From Pezicula radicicola (lineage: Eukaryota; Ascomycota; Leotiomycetes; Helotiales; Dermateaceae), in the NCBI GenBank assembly GCA_003008705.1, contig PDUO01000030.1, positions 464,420 to 528,419 on the forward strand: a stretch of DNA of 64,000 bases, written 5' to 3'. Below, piece by piece: positions 23,275 through 33,999 of the stretch. The stretch's first letter is position 1. Every line of letters begins with the position of its first letter. The notes beneath the pieces were generated by a model. That model had not been told where the DNA came from and made no database searches. It worked only from the letters and a program-made list of their open reading frames with translations. The position numbers were made by a program, and so were the translations under genes.

Positions 23275-24990
23275 TCATCTCTTAACCGAATTTTCCTGAC
23301 TAAAGTATTTCCTCGCAGCCTCGAAATTCGCATCACCGGGTTGAAATGGGTTCTGTCCCAAAGGTGGCAAAGGGGGGACGTCATCTTCTTTCTCACTTTC
23401 AGTCTTTCCTTGATCCTCATTCGATACATGTGCTCGTGATATGACGGAAGAAGTATCGGATTGGAAATTCGGTATTGAAAACCGCTCGGAACGTATACTG
23501 GTACCAGAAACCGAATGGTTGAGCGCAGAACCGTCTGATTTACGACGTCCCGTTCGTGACGGCGATATGCTTGAACGTGGTGGTAGTGGGAACAGAGAGA
23601 GCGTTGATCTGTTCGAGCCTGCTAAGGATCCATCACCTGGTTCCGTCGTCTCAAAAGAGCTTGGCGTTTGCGGGAGTTGGGATGTGCGGATGCTACTCGA
23701 TGATGGTGAGTTTGGTGATGGTGGAAGGGTATAAGTATTATCAGTAAAAGGATCCAGAACGAGGGTTCGGGGCGCGAATGGAGATTGTGGCTCTAAGTCA
23801 CGGATGTGAGGGACTTGGGTTGGGCTTTCGAAGCGGTCTTCGTTGGGAGTGGGATTTGGGCGAAGATTAATTTTTGTTCCGACCTCGAAGTCGCCGTGTA
23901 CGCGAACGCTTTCTAGTGATTCCCTGATTGAAGGTAGATCACTTAGGTCTCTAGACGTCTCTCTGTCTGCTACGAGTTCGCGCTCTTTTTCGGACTCGCC
24001 ATCCTTCGTCGGAACTGTGGGTCTATTCTCCGGATTGTCTAGACGAGAACTGGTGATTGAGACGTGACGTAGAATTTTGATATTTCCAACATCACCCTGG
24101 GCTTGCGAAGTTTGGACTGGCAAAATTGAGGTCCAGAAGTTGGTCTTGGTGAAATCTCTGAAGCCTGCAGGTCGAGTCTGTCGTTGGCGTTGGCGGAGTA
24201 CGTACATTACACAGCAAACTAGAAGGAGGGAGAATATTGAGATAGCAATAGCGATTCCAGCTCTGGCTCCGTAGCTTAGGCCACTACTGTTGTCTAGCGC
24301 TACTGACGAAATTCCTGACGCCGCATTTGTTGTTGATGTTGGTTCAGAAGTAGGTAACGACGGTTGCAATGAGACGGATGTAGAAGCTGTGGTCAAAAGT
24401 CCCGGCGTCTGGCTTGTGAAGGTTGACCTCGAGCTTTGAGTTGTTGTGACAAACCCTGAAGATGATGAAATAACCAGAGCTGTAGACTGTTTGGCACTCG
24501 TGACGGCAGTGCTGCCGGCAGTGCTGACCGTAGTGCTGATGGCACTGCTGACGGCACTGCTGACGACACTACTGACGGCACTGCTAACGCTCACAGACGA
24601 GGACGAGAGTGGTATTCCCTCCACAATATTACACACATTGGCAAATGTAGCCCAAGTTGCTGATGCAAGGTCTTAGTATACTGCAATGGTCTTTGAGCTT
24701 CATGTGAACTGACCCGTTGCATTTTTTATGCCACACGCATCAATGATACAGGAACTAGCAGTATTTCCAATAGCAAGCCCACCGACAATCTCTTGTTGAT
24801 TGGAGCATTGGCAAGTATAATCCGTGAGGCCACACCCGGCAGCTGTTGCAAAACTGTTGATGCAGGTGGTCGAACAATTTGGTAAAAGAGCGACTTCTTC
24901 ATCCAGTGTCTGCGAGACAACAAGTGATGAGCAGACTAAAACCAAGAGACCAAGAAAGAAAAAGGACTGCATGTTGATCGTAAAGACCAT
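23275..24990 (-). CDS. CFEM-domain single-pass membrane protein
   Basis: Predicted exons are 24714-24990 and 23275-24671 (42-bp intron; 557 residues). A signal peptide is followed by an eight-cysteine CFEM domain (about residues 36-105), with the last Cys (NVCN) encoded in exon 2. A Ser/Thr/Val/Ala-rich stalk follows, built from repeats such as SAVSSVVSSAVSSA and likely heavily O-glycosylated. One transmembrane helix (ARAGIAIAISIFSLLLVCCV) leads into a basic stop-transfer and a roughly 300-residue Ser/Pro-rich cytoplasmic tail. CFEM proteins bind haem or act as surface sensors and adhesins. The stalk/helix/tail plan suggests a cell-wall sensor rather than a GPI-anchored haem carrier; that is inference. 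Confidence 0.85.
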
Positions 24991-26955
24991 GGACCTTTGA
25001 CAGCTTCGGTGGAGAAAGTCCAGAAAGCTTGGGGCACAGATGAATTATATCCCGTTCACCCCGCTGTCTTTCAATGACACTAACTGCGGAGCCATCCGTG
25101 AAACCAACTCTGTCCTTGTTATGTCAGAAGCTTAAAGGTTGTGATAACGTCTGGGGGTACCGTTGGGATAGGTCCATCCGGAGAAATATATATGGGACGG
25201 GACGTAGCTACTGGACGGCAGACTAACAAATATTCCCCTCAACGCCGAGGTCTTAATGCATAGCCACTCGCAACCTGTTCCCAGTAATAAAAGAGTGAAG
25301 AGATTGACCCCGGGTTTATCACACCTCTCCATACCGTACCCTAGCCATACAAAGATCCTTGAATGACTTCCTGAAACACCGATTTGAATTACTCCTCACC
25401 TAACCGACCTCACTGACCGACAGCGGCCACGTTGGGAGCCTTTGGCACAAAAGTACCGTAGAGAGCTGTCTAAGACCCCTACAAGATTCCAAATCCTACA
25501 GGAACTTGCTCAGCACAGTGACCTGCACAGCCTGTGCTATGACACAGCTGTCTAAACGTCACTCTCTCCGCAGCTGTGTCAGGCTTATAATCTTATTCTT
25601 ATGCTTAAACGCCCCAAGCTTTCTGCCAGATTCAAGGAAAGGACTGAGCGAAATGATTTGCTTTACTTGCCCCTTTTCAAGGCTGAAGAAAATCGAGAAG
25701 ATGAGAATACCAAACTACCGTGACTCTGGTACACAGCACATAAGTTCCTCCGAGGTGGAAGATCTGCAACTCTGATCGGCTCAAAACGCATTCTGAGACG
25801 TCCCCCTTGAAGCCACTCAGCCACCTCGCTTCCATGAGGACGCAGTTTTGGGTCACGTGTGTTGATAATATACTTGTAACAGCGCACGAGAAGTTTGATC
25901 GGACCCGGTTTGTACAGTACCGGCCGGTACTGGTCTGAAGACAAAAAGATCAGAAGAAATGTGAACAGCGATCCCTTGTCCAAAAGGTTGTCTGCAGTGC
26001 CAAGTTTCCCAATTCGGCATTCTCGAACAACTCGCTTGTCATCGACGTCAAGGGTTTTAACTGATCGTGTGTGATCTGCAGCCATTAACCGATCAAGGAC
26101 AGGCATCCTAGGGCACAGCTTACAGCTCTTCGGACATGAGCCTCTTTGCAGGATAGAATCACGAAATAAGTATACTCTACGCAAGACCAGTGATGTATTG
26201 TACGTTGGTGTTTAACTTCGGTACATTCTCGCAACAACATGAGCTTCGGGCAATGAGGGCAACCGACCAGGACATGAGGGGCTCAAGTTTCGACAAGCAA
26301 ACTCAAAAACTGACCGATAGTGGGAGCTCAAATGTCCACCAATCCGCAACTCAGTCTAGTTGTGTAAAGTAACTGTACTGATGTAATTGTTATCGCAAGG
26401 AACACCGACTCCAGAACCAGATACCCACAAGTGTGGTGGGTCTTCTGAATGGCTTCAATAGTGTCATTGGTAGACCTGATCATGGTTCAAGGGTACGCAG
26501 CTTACGCAAAACCATTTTCGGGTAGCTTCTTGATCTTTGGGGCCTGTCATGTGCCATCCACGAGCTCTTGTTGATCCGAAGATTCTGGATGGTTTTGACT
26601 CGTTGACACTGTAAAGCAATAAGCCTTATCTTTCTTTGCTTTACATACGTCAATGTAATCAAGTTACAAAACCTAGGGGCCTATGCTACGTGAATCGTGG
26701 ACTATACCTAGTCGCGAGGGCACATAAATGAAAAGAGCATTGTAGAGGTATGGTTTGTACTGTATTTTTGTAGTATTGTATGACCCCCAAACCCATCTCT
26801 TGATTTCTGACTCGCAAACAGTCTGGACCTTGCCTCTATCCGCCGTCACGCAAGGACATGAGTTCATATGATTGGTCAAGTGCAGATGTGTCAAAAACCA
26901 TGTGTGACAAGCGCACAGCTAAGCTAGTTGACGAGGTTAACCTCATCTGGAGGGC
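24991..26955. other. Long intergenic region, one unsupported open frame
   Basis: A 173-codon minus-strand frame at 25663-26184 has no recognisable domain, signal or splice context and I leave it out. The start holds the CFEM promoter. The remainder shows no structure I can name. Confidence 0.4.
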
Positions 26956-29173
26956 TCAGAGCTTTGCTTTGGAGTGGTGATATGAAATCACGTTCTCCGC
27001 ACACTTGAGACCTGTCAGATAAGCATTGACTTGTGTATGATTACTGCGGTAATCGGATGATTAGCATATTGCGCTTCTTTTAGCAACATTAGCTCCACTC
27101 ACCTGGTCAGTATTGGGCACACACTAAAGAGTTAGCTTGGAGTGACAGATTTGGTTCGAGTAAGTCAAATTCGGCTTACCTGATGTCGGCAACCCTCAGT
27201 CCGGTTACGCCTCGGACTCGAAAGGCAGAGTCAACCACTCCCATAGAGTTCTCAGGTTTGGACATGCTACACGTTGACATAGCGTGTAGTCCTTGTCCTA
27301 TACTATCTCTGGCGAATTCTTCCAGGACCTTCTCCGGCAAAATATCTGCATCTAGTTCCTGGAGGGGTCCAAGTTGTGGCCAAGGTCCAACGAGTGTACC
27401 CCTCAAAATACGCTAATAGACATCCGTCTGTGCAATCTTCAGAAGTTGCCTTAATCCTTCTACAGCCATCCGAAGGTCATAAGGGTGTCCGAGGAAGTTT
27501 GGATCAATCAGTGGAGGAACTAAAGGATCAGCCGATGCGAGTTTGACAGTGCCTTTTGCCTGACAGTTTTGGAGAAGTATCTCATGGGCGATAACGCTGT
27601 CAGTTTCCTTCAGATCATCGCCTTGGTAGTACAGAGGTCCTGACATCAACCAGTATTCAATACTGGGCCGTGTTGGTGATCTGAGGTACTTTTGAGTATC
27701 AGAGCTAAGCGACAGGAACTCTGGGGAAGTGAAAAGTCTATCCATTCTTGGGCAGGCAATGACTGCCGCTCCACCGTACTTCACGAGAGGCCCAGTACGT
27801 GTCGATTGATACTCTGTAATTGCTGACTTCTGAAGCTGCGAATTCTTGAGATAATGATTATAACTTGGAATAGACGAATCTTGTAGATACTCGCAAGAGA
27901 AGATGGCGTGGCTGTGTGATGATTAGCTCAACTGGGCTATGTTCGACCCCTCCCGTTCATTAATTTAGTTCAAGTATCTCAAACCGAGTTTGCGAGATGG
28001 CTTCATCACTCTCATTAGCATCGCAGGGAATTTCAACTTACTCTTGGAGTCCATAGCCAACGCCTGGAACATGGGCCACCACGGGTACATCAAAAGACTG
28101 CAGATGGTTCTTGTCTCCAATTCCAGACAAAAGTAGTATGTGTGGAGAGCCGAAGGTCCCAGCTGTGAGGAGGATTTCGTGACAAGCGAGAACCGAAACT
28201 GTCAAACTAGGATCCCGCGGATCAAAGATTTCCACGCCGATCGCTCTCTGCGTTTCAAAGAGAATCCGAGAACACACCGTGCCATACAAAATCGTCAATT
28301 TGTTTTTGTGTTGTTTCTGGAAGCTCTCCGGGAGATACGCGGCCGCACTGTGAATTCTGAGGCCATTGGCACAATTTAATTGCGCAACTGAAACACCGAC
28401 AGGATCTCCAGAGTTGTGGTCAGGATTCAGCGGAATTCCCGCCTCGATGCAGGCTTCAATGAAGTAAGTAGCTCCTGGGAGAGCTTCTCTTCCAACACCA
28501 ACATTTATTGGTCCTTCGTATCCATGGGTACTTTTGTCGTACTGCACATATCTTCGCAACTCTTTGTCGACAAACTCTTCCAAGGTTTCCATCTTCATCA
28601 AACTGTTAACACAATGAAGTTCTGTTCTTAGGACGTCACAGCTCACCTCCTTGAATTTCGGCAGTATATTTTCCCAGTTCCAGGACTCATCATCAACCAA
28701 TTCTGCCCAATCATCAAAATCGGCTCTTGGGCCCCTAACCCAAGACATGAAGTTCAACCTACTTCCACCACCCAGGCCAGTACCTCGATGACCATTCAAT
28801 ACACGATTGTGGAGCCCAGCCTGAGGTGTGGTTTGATATTGCCAATTCAGATCAGTATCGAGCATCTTTAGGAAGTTTCCAGGAACATTTCCTGCCGCTT
28901 CGGGACCTTCGAATTCACCCGCGGGACCGCGCTCGATGATAAGGATGGTGAAACCCGCGAGGACCAATTTGTTAGCGAGTACTGAGAATGACATGACATT
29001 AGAATGTTATATTATTGATAGATCCAGAGGACTTACCACAGCCTGATGTTCCACCTGGAGCATGATATTAGCTTGTGCTTCCGGGTCCCGACTCCACCAG
29101 GGGTTTACCTACCTCCTACTATGATGTAGTCAAACTCCTTCCCTTCATACTGCAAGAGGCGTGAACTACTCAT
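26956..29173 (-). pseudogene. GMC oxidoreductase with one in-frame amber codon
   Basis: Seven exons can be drawn: 29113-29173, 29037-29054, 28647-28981, 28042-28592, 27180-27911, 27103-27123 and 26956-27043. They sum to 602 codons, normal for glucose-methanol-choline flavoenzymes. Visible are the FAD dinucleotide motif split over the first three exons (IIVGGGTSGC then LANKL), the GMC signature region (NGHRGTGLGGGSRLNFM), the second signature (GTFGSPHILLLSGIG) and the C-terminal NHTQVNAYL segment with the active-site His-type motif. Two exons are only 18 and 21 bp. A TAG at 27413-27415 interrupts otherwise collinear protein with no plausible intron around it. It is either a recent nonsense mutation or a base error. 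The substrate cannot be predicted. CACGTG boxes lie upstream. Confidence 0.8.
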
Positions 29174-31418
29174 AATGCTAGCGCTGTAGCTTTACAGAGT
29201 GGTAGCTGTTAGATTCAACATTATGTTTTTGGGTCTAAGCTTCTCTGATTAACCCCTCTACCCCACCTTCGTGCAACGCTATCTGCCTGCATGTCCGTAA
29301 GTACTGTACAGTACAAGCTTAAGTGTGAAGCTGTGATGAGTGCAACAGTCTCTATATCCAGAAGCATCTAGGAGCTATCATATTCAAGGAGATGGCAAAC
29401 AATTGGAAGAATGAGATGTCGTTGACAACGCGCCACGCGCATGGGTTGATGATGCCGTAATTTCGCTTCTGAGGGGCAGTCCGACAAATAACACGTGAAC
29501 AGCAGCTACCTTCTCTGCTCTGTCGCATGTCAGCCTTTCGAATCGCCCCTCAAGCTTATCAGGTTCAACCATTGAAGAGGTTATTCCTTGTTCAATATTA
29601 ACTTAAATAAGATGTCGTCGTAATGTAATTTACCTCAGCCTGGTATGATTTTAAGCGAGTTTCGCATCACGACCTCCATTCAGATAAACAAGAGTCTTCG
29701 GTATATGATTTTCTCTTAACAAGATCTACCTAGAGACTCCTGTTGCAATACAGTTAAGAACGGAGGAACCTTCATTGAGGTGAGCTTGCGAAGTTGGGGT
29801 AATATACTTTCTTTCATACGCACCTTTTCCCAGTTTTCCAGGGTATCACATTGAACCCATCCTTCCGTTATCAACTCAATTAACTACCTAAAGAACGGAT
29901 GCCCTTGCAGTTGGTCAAGAAAGTGAAGTAGAGAAAGAAATGCAGAAGTCTAGATTCGACATTACACGTGGCACACGTGGCACACGTGACCTCGCTACAT
30001 GACAACCCCACAATACGGAAGGACAAGCATCCGAAAGCCTTTATCTATCCCTTGGAGAGTATAAATGTCTTAGATGCGTAGGTAGTTCTAAGGGAATTCA
30101 GGGATTAGAATTGTTTGAAGGAATTGTTCGAAGGCATAACCTAACCTATGCCAGGGATGCAATTATACATCGCTTAAGGATGCTCGCTTGTGAAGTGGTA
30201 ATGACTTCCAACCTAGGGAAGCATCGCGAGTGCTAATGAAACGAAGGGAATAAATATGTCCTTAAAGATAGTGATCTTAGCTTTATGAGAGCCTTAATTC
30301 GGAAACAATATTCAGCCATGCATTATGCCAAAGAAAAACTCCGCATTTTACTCAGTGTAGTGACGACAGGTTGTTTCTTAAACTTTGAATGTAGCGTGTT
30401 AGAATTGGCAAAGGTTGTTGCCTATAGTGCTGTATAGTGAATATCAACAGAGTCCACGAATACGACTGGGACAGTAAGGTTCCGAGAAGCTTGAAATTTG
30501 GGATATTCGACTCCTCGTTGATTTGTGTTTGAACACTGCATTGAGATTTTGTCAGATGTTTTGTAAAATACATCCGCAGTATCTAATCAACTGTACGTAG
30601 AGGAACCGAAGAAAATTGCCTATAAAATTGAGTTCAAGTAGCTTACACCTTTCAGTAACAGAAGTTATAGGCCCATTTTTTCTGACAGAAAAGAAAAAGA
30701 AAAAAAAACTTCGCCATATATATCTAAGCTGACACTTTAGACTATATGGGCCCGGAAACTTGTCCCTAATATAAGTGCCTCCAACTTTGCATCAGTGGTG
30801 ACTTATATACCATCTGTAAAATCAGCCTTTGTTCCGGTACGTACTTTAATGGTTTGTCACGTTTTATTTCTTGGAGACGGTTAAAGTCTTCAGTGGTCCA
30901 CTCGAGCTTTCCAAAAAAAAACGAGGCTGTTATAGATCAAAGAAATATAAAGAACCAAAAAGATTCCCAGAAAAGATGGTACAAAGGCGCTATATGTTAC
31001 AACGTCGACAACTTTGTGCCCATCCACTTCAAATGAAATGGCACACAAATGCCCCTAATTTGTTCTTTGATATAATATAATAGATATAATCTCTTGCTTT
31101 CTGGTCAAGCAAGTAGCTTTTAACTTTCCACACTACAAAGTTTCATTACAAAGGCATGACAGTACTTTATTTCATACACTAGATGATACGAAGTAATATG
31201 ACACACAAAGAGTCAGAAATAACGCCCGGTGTCAAATTCTGCATACCAGATCGCGCTCGTACTCCATTAACAGCGAGAGATCTAGTAGCTCGTAACCCCT
31301 TCATCCTCCGCTGTTGCTCCGGTATCAGAAAAATCATTGCCAGCGGGATAGAGAAGCAGCCATTTACAGAACCATATTAAGTTCTTTCATCCAGCTGTCC
31401 TCCTGCTCCCAATCAAAG
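29174..31418. other. Upstream region of the GMC gene and intergenic DNA
   Basis: Besides the CACGTG cluster listed separately I see no gene. Short open frames occur at 30352-31380 on both strands without domains. The last part lies beyond the 3' end of the 2EXR gene at 31419. Confidence 0.4.
29965..29988. promoter_or_regulatory. Three tandem CACGTG boxes
   Basis: CACGTG occurs at 29965-29970, 29974-29979 and 29983-29988, exactly 9 bp apart, within a tandem CACGTGGCA unit. A fourth copy is at 29492-29497. CACGTG is the core site of bHLH and some bZIP factors. The nearest gene start in the right direction is the GMC oxidoreductase at 29173. Confidence 0.55.
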
Positions 31419-32267
31419 CTAAGTGCTTTTGTAAGTCCAGAACTTAATTGCTCGCAACCGCTTTTCCTTCCGCTCTTGCTCCGTTGGCATCCGAACAATA
31501 ATCACTGGAATCTTGGTCTCTGGGTAGTACTTCAACTCCAGCTCAAAATGTCCCTTCAAAAGCTTCTTGCATGCCTCCATTTCTTCCTCGGTTTCAAGAC
31601 CCTTAGTTCCTCCCATGATAACTAACTTGTCCAAGCTGTCAAAAAGCCGAACCCATGAGCCATCGCGGTAGAGAAAACACGGCAATGGAAAAATGAAATC
31701 GTGTTGATATACAACTTCAAAAAGATCCCAGATTTCCAGATGATGAACCCCAGCCCGTCCCTTACAATTTAGGGATAACTCGCCGGCGTCTGGGTCATGT
31801 GCTATGGCTCCAATGTCGCATCTTCGATGAGTCCACTTGAAGGTGACTTTACCATCGAAACTGTATCCTATGAGTCTCAATCCAGCACCCTCAACTGTGA
31901 GCCTATCGATGCGCGGATCAAAGAACGTGGGTGGAAAAGTTCTAGGTTTTGCCCATCCAAATCTGCTTGGAGTATCTGTGTATTGGGTTGCGGTCTGTGT
32001 GGTGCTCGGTTGCGTTGGATAGTATTTACGAATCTCCTGGCGGCTTTCGCAGTTTGTCTTTAGAGCAGCCGGGTACATAGGAATACGGTAGAACCAATGC
32101 TTAAAGTCGAAATTTTCGCCGCGGTTCAACTTCCAGATTTTCAGGCGTACTTCTTTCGGAAGATCCTTGAAGCGCGCAAACTCGTAGAGTGGCTGAAAGA
32201 ACAACTGGTTTTCTGGATCGGGAAGCTCCTGGTCGAGAAGGTTCTTGCTATCTTTTACTGCTGACAT
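31419..32267 (-). CDS. 2EXR-domain protein
   Basis: Single exon, 282 residues. Residues ~15-95 carry the fungal 2EXR pattern: FARFKDLPKEVRLKIWKL, an aromatic segment and ALKTNCESRQEIRKYY. The second half has a conserved YRDGSWVRLFDSLDKLVIMGG block and a basic C-terminus. The 2EXR family is abundant in plant-associated and saprotrophic ascomycetes and its biochemical role is not established. It stands head to head with a paralogue at 33091, with which it shares the block LPDPENQLF-QPL-EFA-F-DLPKE-RLKIW. Confidence 0.8.
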   Translation of the reverse strand: MSAVKDSKNLLDQELPDPENQLFFQPLYEFARFKDLPKEVRLKIWKLNRGENFDFKHWFYRIPMYPAALKTNCESRQEIRKYYPTQPSTTQTATQYTDTPSRFGWAKPRTFPPTFFDPRIDRLTVEGAGLRLIGYSFDGKVTFKWTHRRCDIGAIAHDPDAGELSLNCKGRAGVHHLEIWDLFEVVYQHDFIFPLPCFLYRDGSWVRLFDSLDKLVIMGGTKGLETEEEMEACKKLLKGHFELELKYYPETKIPVIIVRMPTEQERKEKRLRAIKFWTYKST

Positions 32268-33090
32268 GGCGCTTGTGTCGATCTGTTGATATGGTGAAGG
32301 TTAACTTCTCTAAATGCAACGTCAGCTTTAGTTCAGTAAGAGTGGCGTCAATCGGCGCAATAGTTGGTCTACCTGGTTGAAGAAATGTAGCAGATCAAGT
32401 TAAGTAAGTTGTGGAGCTGATGAACGGATGTGTTTGTGATTGTGGGAGAAATAGAACGCAAGATGTCCAGGTCAGATGTTGATGTAGGTGTAATTGAGGT
32501 TGCCTAAGTCTACGAAATCAAGGCTTGGTTTTGAGGCCGATAAATAACACTTACCGAATCGGGTATAGGGCGCGCGACTTCGCGTCTTTCTCGATGTCTG
32601 ATAGTTGGCGTCCTTGTGGAAGGAGTCTTTGAATTTACTATTCTTAAGCGAGTGGATCAACTAGTCAGCTAGTCCTATTGTAGGAACTTGGCTTGAGGTG
32701 AAAAGTTGCGCAGAGAATGAATATCAATTTAGCAATGCGAGGATTAAGGTAGTAGGCACATTATCCTGCGCTTCATTTCCTTGAGTCGTCGCGAAAATTT
32801 GGTTACAGTGATACCGTCTCTTCCGTGTCGCTCTCACTTTCATAAGCGAGCATGACCACATTCACCATTTCTTCATTGTCAATAGCGCAAGGCTAGCGTA
32901 AGACTAGCGCGAATTCACGAACTACTTCAACCGCAACTGCAATATTGTTTGACTTTCCAAATCCACATCAACATCAACAACAAGCCAGCCACGCCATCGA
33001 GCCTCGCGATCAATCAATCTTCTCAAAATAGCACACCTCGATCCATTCTTCCGGAACAAAGGAACCAACAGTTTCGAAGCCAGTAACATC
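32268..33090. promoter_or_regulatory. Shared divergent promoter of the 2EXR pair
   Basis: The 823-bp space separates the two divergent start codons and contains no gene. An A/C-rich leader precedes the plus-strand start. Joint regulation of the pair is possible but not shown. Confidence 0.5.
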
Positions 33091-33999
33091 ATGTCTACAA
33101 ACACCATCTCAACACAAAGACAGAACAAGGCCTTCCTCGCCGCGCTCCCCGATCCCGAAAATCAGCTCTTTCACCAACCTCTTCATGAATTCGCCCTGTT
33201 TCCTGACCTCCCGAAGGAAATACGACTGAAGATCTGGCACATGTGCCGCGGACGGAAATTTAAGTTTGGATTTGCAAATGATCACCTTCGTATTGAACAG
33301 ATGTACTCAAGCCCTATTACGCTGAGAATTAATCACGAAAGTCGATCCGAGACGCGCAAATATTACGCTGTGCGCGAGACAGTCCAAGAAATTGGCAATA
33401 GCGGACAGAAGCGCATTGGTTTCAAATACTGGTCTGAGGGATATCCTCCATTTGGGTTCATCGATCCAGGAGTTGACACTGTTTCGGTTACTTGGTGGAC
33501 AGGATGGGATCGTTATTGGGACTGGTTCAAGGACCTGGAATATCCATTACCTATTCGCTGGGTTCGTGACGGAAGCTACTTGGGTTGCCGTTTCGGTTCG
33601 CTCTTGTTGGCTCTTGCTCTCGGGGCTCTAAAGTCCATTCGCTATTTGCAAATCCCAGATCGTGTACTTTTGGAATCTGTGCGCTGCTACTATGGGGACC
33701 GCAATGTCAACAAAGAAGATTTGAATACTTCATGGCTCCGTTACTTCAGTGGACTTCGAGAGTTGGTGATTGTTGGAGTAAGACGTCCTCATCAGATTAC
33801 ACAGGAGGAACTCGATATCTACGCCAAGAAAGTAAAGCAATACTTCGAGTTGGAGAAGTCAGCACATCCAGAGGACGAAATCAATGTGCCTGAGATCATT
33901 TCCCGCTTTCTCACTGAACAGGAGGAAGAGGCACTCAAACAAGAAAGACGAAGCAAGAAAAGAGCAGTTAAGGAAAGGAAACTTATGATTTTTGCATGA
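33091..33999 (+). CDS. 2EXR-domain protein, paralogue of 31419-32267
   Basis: Single exon, 302 residues. It shows the 2EXR hallmarks (FALFPDLPKEIRLKIWHMCRG, LRINHESRSETRKYY) and the late block WLRYFSGLRELVIVG that matches the neighbour's DSLDKLVIMGG. It lacks introns and ends in a Lys/Arg/Glu-rich tail. The similarity to the divergent neighbour across the whole length points to an inverted tandem duplication followed by substantial divergence. Function unknown. Confidence 0.8.
   Translation: MSTNTISTQRQNKAFLAALPDPENQLFHQPLHEFALFPDLPKEIRLKIWHMCRGRKFKFGFANDHLRIEQMYSSPITLRINHESRSETRKYYAVRETVQEIGNSGQKRIGFKYWSEGYPPFGFIDPGVDTVSVTWWTGWDRYWDWFKDLEYPLPIRWVRDGSYLGCRFGSLLLALALGALKSIRYLQIPDRVLLESVRCYYGDRNVNKEDLNTSWLRYFSGLRELVIVGVRRPHQITQEELDIYAKKVKQYFELEKSAHPEDEINVPEIISRFLTEQEEEALKQERRSKKRAVKERKLMIFA

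Noticed and set aside
25663..26184. 173-codon minus-strand open frame
   Set aside because: No domain, signal peptide, splice context or protein-like conservation that I could recognise. Chance frame is as likely.
27413..27415. An intron spanning the amber codon of the GMC gene
   Set aside because: No donor and acceptor of reasonable quality flank the TAG, and the protein on both sides is continuous with the family.
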